NCBI GenBank assembly: GCA_030248215.1
Contig: JASANG010000725.1
Location: 1-64,000 of the forward strand
Source: Enoplolaimus lenunculus
Lineage: Eukaryota; Nematoda; Enoplea; Enoplida; Thoracostomopsidae
Length of the DNA stretch: 64,000 bases
Reading direction: 5' to 3'
Shown: positions 24,801 to 35,460 of the stretch, piece after piece
How the letters are laid out: each line of letters begins with the position of its first letter
Numbering within the stretch: the first letter of the stretch is position 1
Notes under the pieces: model-generated
What the model was told of the DNA's origin: nothing
Seen by the model: the letters and a program-made list of their open reading frames with translations, nothing else
Databases searched by the model: none
Translations under genes and position numbers: made by a program

Positions 24801-26724
24801 TAACCTAGGTAATCTCGATATGAATTCACTGTTTTTGATGTCGTCTACTGTTGATATAAAAAACTGACCTACTTGGGAGCTATGCTAGCGTTAAAACAAC
24901 TACAAATTTACTAGCAGAATCTGTGATGTATAACGTCTTTTGCACTTTATAGTTTGAGATCTCATATGTTAAGGTTGATAATTATTCTATATTACAGATG
25001 AAACGGCTGGCGACGAGAGTGATCACTTTTCCGCAATTAAAGGTATTTTTTATCTAGCAGATTGCGCTATAGAGCATAGAAAACGTATGTTGCATAGCAA
25101 AAGTGTTCTGTGTTACTCTTTTGATGCTGTTGAGACTGGCACACGTATTGTAAACTGGTTATACCACCTATTATGACTACTGAGCTTTACAGAATATACG
25201 ACTTTTGATTTTGACTTTTCCTACAATGAATGTGCGGAATATCACGTCTGATTATGTACTTCCTTTGCTTGAAGACCTATTGGTAATTAGCTATAGGTGC
25301 AACATAATGGAGAATACATACGTAGTATTCAGGACGGCAAAACTTCTATCGGTATTCTAGTTGCCATAACATATCTCAGACAGCCATAAATCCATTAAAA
25401 AGTCACAGCGTCCACTTTTTGAATCTCTAGATCAATGAGAAACAGAACATATTGGTTACGTTTTTAAAAACAGCTGCGGGAACAAAAAATTAAAATTGGA
25501 TTGTGTTTAAGAATCTGCTGCCACCAGGAGTAATGCCGTGTACGTAGATGATTCTGCAAGTTTAGAGCTTGGACTTTCATACCATGATCTCGACGCAAGC
25601 AACGGTAATGCATTTTTATTTCGCTATGCGTTAAACTATTACGGAACAATACGAACAACAATAATACTGCAAATATGCGATATATATTTTTGTTGAATAA
25701 AGAATAAAATCGCCGATTTGCAATTTTTTAAAACAATGCAGTTTACTTTTTGTTTGTACTTTTGCTTTGTACCGTAAACCATAAAATTCTAGCCAATCTA
25801 AGAATACAAGAAATGAAGCAGAAACTAGTATAAACAGACGTGTTAACGGGTCAACGCTTTTGTTTTATAGACCAAACAGAAAAAGGAACCGAAAGTGATG
25901 TTGAAGTTGTCAAGTGCAACAGTCCGAGAAAATCACTCGTCGTAAGTGGTATTGTTCAATAAAAATTTAATTAGAAAAATTCACAAAACGCATAGTACAG
26001 ATGAGGTTAAAAATTCAGGAAGCGTAAGCGTCAAAATTCTGCAAAATTATAGCAATAAGTGGTGCTGTCTGATGCCTTATAACATTGTGTCTGTTCGTGT
26101 ATACACATTCGTTGTTTTCGAAATGTTTCATTTTTCAAGGAACCTGAAAATTTTGGCATGAACCGCAAATATCTTGACATTTTGACGCTTGATGTACCCA
26201 CTATCATGAAGCTAAAATGCCCAAAGCCTCATGAATACCGCAACGCTTAAATGTTACTCACCAATGGTGAACAATTGGACTCAGATATACTGGATTGGTG
26301 TCAGCAGTTAATATGTCGCTTAAAAGGGCAGGTCTGGCAAAGTACGCTATTTCGTCAGCGTTCTTTCAAAAGGGTAAAGGGAAACTATATACAACTCTTA
26401 CATACGGGTCAAGATCATTGGGTTGCGTCGTGTCGTTTAAATAATATAGTATATCTTGCAGACAGCTTTAGCTCTGGCCAATTGACAACAGTTTTAAAAT
26501 GCCAGTTGCGAGAATTATACTCTTCATCCGCCAAAACTGTCAAACTGCTGGATGTCCAGCAGCAGCATAACTTGGAGGACTGTGGTGTTTATGCAGTAGC
26601 AAATGCATTCGCATGGGCTCTTGGTTTGGATCCTTCAAAATTGAAATATAATACTCGTGTAATGAGAAAACACCTATTAAAATTTATTCGCTTCTGGAGA
26701 GTAAAGCCGTTTCCGACTTTTTAG
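18822..26724 (+). CDS. Gene B: large protein ending in a Ulp1-type protease, 16 exons
   Basis: Exon model: 18822-18909, 20131-20657, 20873-21231, 21547-21763, 21904-21993, 22212-22376, 22540-22719, 23177-23264, 23438-23497, 23803-23883, 24250-24312, 24563-24808, 24998-25042, 25548-25604, 25871-25941 and 26140-26724. The first 15 sum to 2,337 nt (779 codons) and every junction keeps frame. Exon 2 encodes a basic Arg/Ser-rich stretch; exon 3 a compact globular-looking region of about 120 residues I do not recognise; exon 4 a charged helix; exons 5-15 acidic, low-complexity modules; exon 16 the protease. Exon 3 could instead read on 13 bases to a stop at 21,244, which would end a short form. One in-frame TAA at 26,248, just before the protease, breaks the long form in this copy unless it is an error. 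The start is the ATG after TATATAAG. Confidence 0.62.
19308..19918. mobile_element. Non-autonomous TIR element in gene B intron 1
   Basis: About 611 bp bounded by GGGTCTTTTCCGT and its complement. The inverted ends extend roughly 140 bases inward (through CAAATATGCA-like and AAAAATTCGA-like boxes) with many mismatches, and there is no coding capacity. It sits between exons 1 and 2 of gene B. I could not define a target duplication with certainty; ATTT occurs near both sides. The family is not known to me. Confidence 0.75.
26140..26724 (+). CDS. Ulp1/C48-type cysteine protease exon of gene B
   Basis: From the ATG at 26,251 the frame encodes 157 residues. A Ulp1-like catalytic set is visible: His in QDHWV (residue 56), Asp in LADSF (71), Gln in the VQQQHN segment (about 104) and Cys in EDCGVYA (111). 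The order H-D-Q-C and the DCG motif are typical of SUMO/Nedd8-type C48 peptidases, which cut isopeptide or C-terminal bonds of ubiquitin-like proteins; adenovirus-type proteases share the fold. The domain is short for the family, so a minimal core. The same frame is open upstream to 26,140, where a TTTTTCAAG acceptor fits the phase of exon 15. A TAA lies directly before the ATG at 26,251, so this exon might also be read as a separate small protease. Confidence 0.8.
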
Positions 26725-27536
26725 ACATAAAAAATTTCGCGAAAAGTAGTAAAATTGCAGTTATTGGAAAATTTAAAATTAGTTAATGCTAGTGCTTGCT
26801 GTGTTTTTAACGCTACGCTGCTAAAGTTTGTGGCATACTTCGTGTTAGCGGCTGGTGTATGTTTGACAAAATATAGCCAACAAAGCCATTTCATAAACTA
26901 TAGTGATATATGGTAGCAAATAAGGTTTTAAAATTACTCGCAGAAACCTGAAATTGCGAAGTCAAAACCTTCTTTATTGTACGGTACCTTGCTAACTGGT
27001 CTGGTCTTGGTATAAACGTTGACGTGTTTTAACTGACAGTACATAGTATGTTTTATAGTATTGGTGCTTTGGAATGTATTACAGCTCATAAACGTCAGTC
27101 ATTCTCTTTGTTTATGACACATATCTTTTTATTGAAATTTGTCTAAGTATTGGAAGAACGTACGGGAAAATGTTAAACTAAACAAGACGGTATATGCGGC
27201 ATGATTAAATTTAAACAACGCGGTTTAGATAGATGAAATTTTTTATGAATTCTGAGCGAGTGCATTCGTTTTGTGTCCAAGTTTTTTCGAGGGCAAAAGG
27301 ATTTAAAATTTAGACTAAAATATAATAGTAGTCAAATATTCAATGTTAATATTGCAGTGAACTTTAACAAGATATAATAGCGCTAGTTGGCGTCAATGTA
27401 CACAACGCATGTATAGTAGTCATAAAGGACATTGTGTTGTAAAAATTGACATTTCTCTTCTGATGGACTGTTTGTGATTTTAAACTAATAAAAATTGTTT
27501 CGGAACGAGTTTCGTCGTTTTTAGACTGTCAGTGCT

Positions 27537-30500
27537 ATGGAACACCAACAAATTATTCAAGAAATGCTATTGCTGATGCTAAACTTGGAAAAATGGTACG
27601 ACATTTTTTTAGTTCCGCAATAACAAATACACTGACGGATTCAAGTCGGCGCTCGACCCCCCCCCCCCAACAAAATCAAACCCTAGATTTTGTACTTAAA
27701 GGTTTAGCATTCAACTGAAAATTTGCTTAACGCTTTTTTGCTTGCATCGATCACGAGGTTTAATCTACAGTTTCTGTCCATTTTAAAAATTTATGGATCC
27801 GCCACTGAACAAATATACTTCTTCAAACGTTATTTACGTTAAGTACGATCGAGTGTTGCGATACCATTGGCTGGTTAAAAATGTGCAATAATTAACCATT
27901 TCATAGAACGCTTTGCTCCGAACATTTTTCATCTGCGAAAAGCTTCTCTTTGCACGGAGACTGCGATGGGTCTATATGACATTCTACTATAAAGAGTGGA
28001 AACTTTACCGAAATATTTACATTGTGATAGGTGGGCACGCGTGATACAAACTTGAAATGCACACGGCTTGAATTTAATATGTGCAGAATGGCACCGACCC
28101 ACGCGATTTTACCGATTACAAGTTAGAACCCTGCCGAAACAGAATTTTGGTTGCAACAAATCTCTTCGTATAGGTAGAACTGTTGATCTAAAAATGGATT
28201 CTGTTGCAGTTTATATTAATAAAATTTGATACTCGAAACACTAATTTGCTATTAAGATAGGTATACATGGAATCTATAATAGCCGCAGTCCAACTTCAAT
28301 TTCAGACGAAACTCAAACCGGTTATTTGTTTCGTGCGTATCTTCCACTTTGAGTTGGGTTCACACTTATTGGTGCCATTCTGGCAAATGGTACATTACCT
28401 TCTCTCATCAGTTTAAGTTTCAAAAAGTCGCAGTTTTTGTAAAATTTAGTTTGTTCATACGAGAGTCTAAAATCTTTATAGGTATGGTGTGCGGGCCTAA
28501 AATTTTTTATAGGTATGGTGTATGCTATCTGTTGGCCAATCACCCAGTACACGTAGAAAGATTGCAGAATCAAAAACACTGGATTGTGTCATCCAAACAG
28601 GAGCGATTGGAGTGTTTTGTTTATCAGCACATCAAAAAGTTTTTAATCCTACCAACTCAGCGCAAATATGAAATAATAAAGGCCGGCTATTACATGTTAA
28701 CTACACCTGGAGCCACTGTTAAAGAAGTATCACAAAAGTCGAGGCCTCTTGTATATTACCGTAATCGAGATGCTGTGAACTTTTTTGTTAAATCATTGCC
28801 TATTGCGGTATTTCATGAAGTCAATTTGAATGAGTACTATACGGCTTCTTTAGCTGATCTTAACCAATCCGTAACAAACATTTCGGTGCGTGTTCAATTG
28901 TCAGAAGCGCAGGCTTTGAACAAAAAATTCAGTTATATTCCAAAAGAACTAACTCAGAATCTGTGCTCATTAGTTTCTCAGAAGCAAAGGTCTGTAGTCA
29001 AGTTTGCTCTTATGGTTACTGGAAAACAAACAAGACGCGAGCTTAGAAACGTAGGAATTTACCGTCCTACTGAAATTAAAGCTCAAGTGTTGTCAGATAT
29101 CGAAAAACTAAAAAAAGTCCGCGATGAATATAATCGCACGTTGCAAATCCAAATTTCAGAAAAAAGTAGACAATCACAAGCTAATTAAGTTTATCGACGA
29201 ACAACTCATGTTTTTGTTGCGAGGAAATTTAATTGATGCGGTTCAAAAGTGTACGCTCAACTTGGGAGAATCTATGGACTCAAATAAACCATTGGAAAAG
29301 GCGGAAATTAACCTTCTTACAGAACTATTGAAATGCACTCCCAATGTGTGTTCGAAACTGACTGATATATTCGCAAATAAGTCAGCACCGCAATTGCGCG
29401 TAGCACTGTATCGTGTATATGTCAACGCCAGCAAACAAGGTACACGATTACCAATGTCTGTTATTAATTTTGCAAACACGCTTGAATACCCGGCCCACGT
29501 AATTGATTCAATACGCAAAAACAATTTAAAGGACGACGACGTAATGACTATTGTGACACATGATCAGTGTATGGAGGCAGTCACGGATTCTACCAAAACT
29601 ATTCGTTTGCTGAACAAACTGTTAAATCCGAACGAGGTGGAACATGCAAACAATGTGATAAAAATGGCCAGAAGTCTTAGGCACTGGTCCAAACTTGGAA
29701 ATTTAAAAATTGTTGACAAAACTGGCGCTGATGATCGTTTAGCACTGCGAGTATTATTTTTGCAATTATTTTCGTACGCAAGAAGTCACCAAATTGCAAT
29801 TCCTAAACAAATAAAGGAATTCGTACATGGTTTGGGTCAGCCGGAAGATGACACTGACACCGAATTTGACGGAACCGTAAATCTAGAATCGATGATAAAC
29901 AAGTTGTTAACCTGCGACAGTCAAAATGCTGTATATTCTGCAGCTCAAAAGCTTTGTGAACTGTCTATCAGGCAAATTAAGCGTCGAAAAGTCATTGCAT
30001 TGCAACTTTTGCAGCGTGGAAAATATATAAGACCAAATGCTAGGCCGCGGTATTTAAAGAAGTTTCCAAATATTGGCAAAGTGATTGAAAACTACGTGCG
30101 TGCAAATCATATTGGTGCCGATAGATGGCGACGGTCAAGTGCATTTACGGTATATTCATGCAGAAAGGGAAATCTTCCACGCACACAAAAAGTGACTCTT
30201 CGTTCCATTCAGCGTTACCTGCAGAAGTATTACAGAAGCAATAAAATTTCTCGGAGCACGGTTTTCTATCTCTGCACAAAAAGAAAAAAGCTACAAACAC
30301 TAACGCACCGGCATTATGATGAGGTTGACTTGCGTTTTCGTCGTGCTCGCCGGGCATTTACTGTTAAACGTTCTGTTGATAAACATATGAGTAATGCATT
30401 CTATGAAATCAAAGACTATCTTGAGTCAAAATGTTCGACAGCTATCCAGATTGCAATGGATGATGCGGCAGCCATAAGATTTGACACTGTTGTAACGCAT

Positions 30501-33500
30501 AATCAACATGCTGCGCTTTGCGTAAAAGGCGAAGAAAACGTGACAACCAGAGTCGACTATCAAAATTCGTATCCGTCAAGTATTCAGGTCTCTAGCTATT
30601 TGATTCCGAAAACCAAAATTCATCCACAAAAAGTTGTGGCCGTGGTCAAACCGCGTGCGTGGTACGATAAAAGTGCAACACAACATCACGCTGATTACCA
30701 GGTTGTTGAGACTATTGCTGTAGAAAACCCAAGTCGCTTCAATGTTTGGTTATATCGCAGAGACGGCGGCCCCAATGAAGGTCCTAACAAAGCAGAAGTC
30801 AAGTTGTTGCTAGCGCTAGACCACTTGACCAAAAAACACGTCGTTACTATACTCACAACAAGGTATCCTGGCGGCTCATTTCGTAATGACGTGGAACGGG
30901 TCAATGGTGTGCTTAAAAATGCAGAAGCACAGTTTTTCTGCCATCCAATATTATGGAGTTTAATGACTATTTGGATACGGAGGTTGGGCAAGCCATTTTA
31001 AAAGCAAACAGTCAAATAGCTGGAAAAACTTATCTGCGTCACATGAAGGGCACTAAGTACGGTAATTCGACAATTAAATTTACACTCGGAGCTGAGCCAA
31101 AAATTCCACGGCACATTATTCGAACTTTTTTAACCGGAAATAAGTCCGCTAAGCATCAGTATAAACAAAAATACCCATCCGAGTGGGAGGTACTTGAACA
31201 AGCTAAAGCAATTGAATTCAATCATCGAATGCAGGAAAAAGACGAAAAGTACTTTTTTGGACTGCGCCTATGTTGCGGCAAGCACTCGGATTGCAGACAC
31301 ACGCTATGCCAGCACTATTTGGCGTCATCTAGTTTTCGAAGCACTATGTAAGCATAGTTTGTTTTTGTCTTAATTTGTCATACAACTACCTGGTTGCTTT
31401 ATCTGTAATTTAAGCATAGGGTGACAGCGCACGCTTTGCTGTTTATATTTCATCTCAGCAAATTTAAAAAATCAAAATAAGTTTATTCCATCTGTGGCGT
31501 ACCATGAATTCGTTATTAACGAAGCCGGACCATAAAATCATTTAGATATTTTTAACGCGGCTTAAGAAAATCTTTAACAACATAACAAAGCGCTGAATAA
31601 CGATATATAAACTGGCGAAAAATCGGCCACCCCTTTCTTGTTTGTTTTAGTATACACCAGCATTCCTACAAAGAAATCAAACGTACACAAAATTTACGCG
31701 ATTGAAATCCATATTTCGTGCTCAGAACATTAACGGGAGTTCAAAAGTATACATAGTGTTTATCAATTTGTAAATGCGCACTATATGTGAACGGTTAAGA
31801 TAAAGATATAAAAGTATACATGAGTTATTGACTATGAGGCATAATATCTCAATTTGAAATGTAAAATATTTGGTAGTTTAGTTGGTATATATTTTAGTGA
31901 TAACATGGTGTGGTTTGACAACGGTCCCCATGTTTTCCAGCAAATTTGGCCGGTTCCGGATCCGAACTCGATCTGGGGAGAAGAGTGTAAAAAATGTAGC
32001 GGACGATGCCGGGGGCACTTTTTTCAGGTAATATATTTCACCTATAATATAATCAAATGGCTGACTTTGTATAGAAGTACGATATATGAAAATGAATTTT
32101 CAATGATGAACAGGAGATTTTAAATTGCAATGAATTTAGTATTCGTTTCGTGAATTTCGTTTTAACTATTGGTACAAAATTGAAGGAAAAATTATCGAGA
32201 TTGAGTAAAAATAAGCGTAAAGCAACAGATTTCTTTTATTGACCTCCAGCACCGGTATTTTTCACTTGCGCTTGCACCCCGACTACGTAGAGTTTAACGG
32301 TTTTCTTTAATAAAATAAATTTGAGCAAAAAAAGCCGTTGAAGCCGCAATGCGGAATTCTGAGTGTCAAATGAAAGAATACCCTTCAGTAACAATAAAGA
32401 AGTATTTTGACGAAATGATTGGCCTGCAAAAACATCCTTATGTGGAATAAGAGCGAATTGCTAAAAGATATCTTCTGTCATGCGAAGAAACACAGCGTGA
32501 ACTTGACCGTCTCTTCGCTTTGTACAAAAAATAGTAAATATGTCTATCGGAAACAATGGCGGTTAGAGAAATGTTTGACCGGGGATCACCTGATTTATGT
32601 TTAGGGAACAAAGCTCGTGAGTGGTATAGAAGGAGAAGTCGAGCTAATTTTTAGTGCAAAATCTTGAATCATTTTGTTTGATCTAAACTGAGCAGGAACT
32701 CGCCTCAATCCGTTTGCCTCTTGGATCCGCCATTAATCGTTAGCATCCATTAGAAACATACACTGAACAGTCAAAAATCTAGCTGTACAAAATTTAAATA
32801 TATTGTTAGTTTGCGTAGTCTATGAAGTGGTAGAATACATCTATATTTAAAATATTGTACTATACTCACGCTGATTGCTTTATGGAGAATTGCTATTGGC
32901 TTAAAATTTTCAACCTAAATTTGTTATGTAGTACTAACTGAATAAACTTTGTATTCATAGGAAAGCGTCGCGAATTAAAAGCGAACCGGTTTAAAACAAA
33001 AGTTCAACGGCTCCGCGCCATTCAGCAAAATAAAACTTCCAATTTGTCTGATGGTAGTGAACTTAGCAGCAGTGACAACAGTTCATGCACCAGCGAAAGT
33101 TCAGCATTCAGTCCTGATATTAAACCAGTACGAAGAAATGTAAAACGTCATAAAACAGCTAGCCCAATTAACAACAAGCGTTGTCGAGCAACAAAATACA
33201 AAAGTGCCAATATGGTTACTGATTCAACAACCAAATTCTAGTGGGTCATCACGCAAGAAACTCAACTGTAATATAAATTTTGGTAGGTTAGTTTTATGTT
33301 CAATAGTAGAAACGAATCAAAAAATACTTTTTCTTAGAGGCAAAACGCTTTTAACTATAAAGTTGACTGATGGTGGAACTAAACAATAGTATATTTTAGA
33401 AGTACTTCGTCTCACGTTTATGAGCTGTGCTATTTTCAATCAGTCATGGATTGAACTTTTGTTACCGTGCTGTGCTTATATGTTGATTATAAACGGAAGA

Positions 33501-33642
33501 TGATTTACTTTTGTTGATTTTGCCGGATCACAAATTATACCTAAGATATTCTTATTTTGTAGGAAGTTATTCAAGGTTCATGATGCACGGCGGTGATCAA
33601 TTTCTCGATGCTTCTGAACCGTCAGAGTTTCAGTCTGCATAA
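27537..33642 (+). CDS. Gene C: DDE-type transposase of the element
   Basis: Exon 1 (27537-27595, ATG start, donor GTACGA, phase 2) fits exon 2 (from 28513). The long exon 2 ends at 31,347 with donor GTAAGC in phase 2; exon 3 is 31898-32027; a degraded exon lies around 32,250-32,540; then 32961-33282 and 33563-33642, followed by AATAAA. Domains in order: an N-terminal charged region, a helical middle, a DDE catalytic core, a Cys/His cluster (CCGKHSDC and HTLC), a second Cys cluster in exon 3 (CKKC, CRGH) and a basic Ser-rich tail. The reading frame shifts near 29,165, near 30,935 and between 33,144 and 33,239, and there are stops in the 32-kb exon. The gene is a pseudogene or carries consensus errors; several shifts fall in A or T runs. 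Confidence 0.68.
27630..27807. mobile_element. hAT-like MITE in gene C intron 1
   Basis: 178 bp with ends CACTGACGGATTCA and TGGATCCGCCACTG, flanked by a perfect 8-bp target duplication AACAAATA (27,622-27,629 and 27,808-27,815). The 8-bp duplication and CAGTGGCGGATCC-type ends are typical of hAT elements. A run of about 13 C lies inside. No coding capacity. Confidence 0.85.
28513..31347 (+). CDS. DDE transposase core exon
   Basis: Three overlapping open stretches cover this exon: 28,349-29,188, 29,124-31,001 and 30,953-31,351. Candidate catalytic residues: Asp in IAMDDAA (near 30,455), Asp in RRDGGPNEGPNKAEV (near 30,762) and Glu in DVERVNGVL (near 30,895). The RDG-EGP-EV and VE-NG-L pattern resembles a transposase-like family that I recall as repeated uncharacterised proteins in cnidarians, sponges and molluscs; I cannot cite an entry. 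It is not a retroviral or Polinton integrase: there is no matching zinc N-terminus and the spacing differs. The acceptor at 28,512 (TTTTTTATAG) has a near copy 30 bases upstream whose frame is closed. Confidence 0.72.
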
Positions 33643-33652
33643 AAATAATAAA

Positions 33653-34200
33653 TAGAACGTTAATGTACGCTAGTAGTTGATGTTTTACATTCAAAAATTT
33701 TAATTATGGACACTTTATTTATACATGTGATGGTCTTTAAGGTCAACACTTCGTTTAGTTGTCACCTATCTTCGGGAAGTCATAACGAGTTCTTGGTTTT
33801 GAAATTGTGTATTTTGAATTACTTTGTTATATCGAGCATTTCATAGAAACCGCGTGTGTTATTTTTTGGCTTTTGACTTCAATACTGTAAGTTTCATACT
33901 TTCTGTGCTTCAGCTCGACTGTCGTCTTCAATATAAGGTTTTAAATATAAAATATTTCGGAATTTCATTTATTTGTTTAGCCAATTTTTAAGTAATTCAG
34001 ATCGACTGTCGTCTTCAAGATCATGTTGTACATATTTTGGGCGTTCATTTTTCTGCTTTAGCAGATTTTTTTAGTTACTGGTGTAATCAAAAATATTCTG
34101 TTTGAAGGTTAATTGTTTTATGAGCTGGAGTATATATTTGCGTTGTGCTAGGTTGTGGGAGCGTTTAAACGTGACTCATGTGTAGTTCTGTGTCTTTGTT
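33653..34200. other. Intergenic, no gene seen
   Basis: AT-rich sequence after the gene C poly(A) signal. A short phrase (CGACTGTCGTCTTCAA) occurs twice, near 33,915 and 34,003. I see no open frame or RNA gene. The right end of the transposon may lie in or beyond this stretch. Confidence 0.5.
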
Positions 34201-34204
34201 CTGA

Positions 34205-35460
34205 AGCCGTTGGGTTACTTTGGTTTTAAACCCAGTTTCACGTGTGTTTCGTCTAATGCTACAAAATTCATGTAAAGGTCATTTATTAATTCGATTTTCT
34301 TTTATACTGTCAATGTGAATATAAAGGAGCATGATGAAAATATATACCCGCATAAATTCAAGAACAAAGATGACCTTAACGTTCATGTTGGAAAATATAG
34401 TGGAAAACGTTTATAAATCATCATACCAAGTATTAGTAAAAACAGGTCAGCACAAATTCAGAAATTAAAGCGCACCATAGGTAGAAGGTCAGCACAAATT
34501 CTAAAATTAAAGGGCACCATAGGTAGAAAATCTATTTCAAGTTTTATATTGTACATTAAGAGGTAATACACGGGCCCACTCGCAAGCCCAAGTCCGTCCA
34601 AAAATCAGGGGCGGATCATGTTTTCGCGTGCCTGAAATATGGTGAGCTTAAGCTTCAGACTATTTTTAGCTTAGGATTAGGTTTAACAGCTTAAACTGCT
34701 ATTACGGTTCAGTTTTAGCCGCCTAACGTGTGAGCAAATGAACTAACCATCTTGCTTATTTGTTTTGAACCCGTTGTGCTAGATTGATTTTAACATAGTA
34801 AGCTTGTATTTCTTGGATGCAACTTAAACGTGAGGTTCATTTATAAATTTGATTTTCTGTTTCCTTGTTAATAAAAATGAAACAACTGGAAAGTATATAC
34901 TCGTGAAAATCCAGGAACAAAAATAACCATAACGTTAATGTTGGAAAATATAGTTGAAAAATATGTATAACATATAAAAGTACACTACAAATGTGGTGAG
35001 TTAAATTAACTCTCTCCGAAATAGGCTTTTAGGGACTACACAAACTGAGTCAAATTCGACACCGCCAGAGTAAATTCTCCTCACATAGCGACTCAATGAG
35101 TCGAATTAGACTCAATTATGTATTAATGCTGAAAGGTCTATTTTGGAAAGAGTCAGTTTCACTCACAATTTTTGTAGTGTAGTAAATAAACAAGTCAGCA
35201 CAAATTAAGTTCATCATAGGCACGCAATCTATTTCAAATTTTAAATCTATTTCAAATTTTAAAGTGTATATTAACATTTAAAACGCAAACCTACTTCTAG
35301 GGGGTCCAAAGTTCAGGGGCGGATAGTTTTTCCGTGCTACAGCAATCGAATAGGCTTAAGCTTTTGACTTAGGCTTAGGCTTAGGTTTCGCTTATACTAC
35401 TGTTGATACAGCCGTTTTCTAAAAACATTGACCGCCTAAAAGTGCGAGTAAAGCTCAAAA
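34205..35460. repeat. Diverged tandem duplication, unit about 0.6 kb
   Basis: Copy 1 (about 34,205-34,740) and copy 2 (about 34,760-35,460) share blocks in order, for example ATGTTGGAAAATATAGT, GTCAGCACAAATT, CATAGG, and CAGGGGCGGAT followed by a GCTTAG-rich patch. Copy 1 has an inner 44-base duplication (about 34,444-34,531). Copy 2 is longer because a MITE was inserted in it. No coding potential. Confidence 0.7.
34983..35179. mobile_element. Tc1/mariner-type MITE
   Basis: 197 bp with CACTACAAA ends in inverted orientation, extended imperfectly to about 22 bases, and flanked by TA on both sides (34,981 and 35,180). TA target sites and CACTACAAA-like ends are typical of Tc1/mariner derivatives. 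It interrupts copy 2 of the surrounding duplication, so it is younger. Confidence 0.82.

Larger units (their letters stand above)
10080..33660 (+). mobile_element. Giant multi-gene DNA transposon (right-hand copy)
   Basis: Three genes lie head to tail on the plus strand: a SET8-like methyltransferase (gene A), a protein ending in a Ulp1-type protease (gene B) and a DDE-type transposase (gene C). The inverted partial copy to the left repeats A and the start of B with the same introns, which shows that A and B belong to one repeated unit; C is linked by orientation and proximity. The last exon of C is followed by AATAAA at 33,647. I did not find terminal inverted repeats or a target duplication, so the ends given are only the span from the first promoter to the last poly(A) signal. 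No capsid, envelope or polymerase gene was seen, so I treat it as a plain DNA transposon. The family name is not known to me. Confidence 0.6.

Noticed and set aside
32419-32604. Independent small gene after the transposase
   Set aside because: In another frame this region resembles the degraded C-terminal exon of gene C, so the open frame is incidental.
10080-33660. The element as a Polinton/Maverick
   Set aside because: A cysteine protease and a DDE enzyme fit loosely, but I see no protein-primed polymerase, packaging ATPase or capsid gene, and the DDE core does not look like a retroviral-type integrase.
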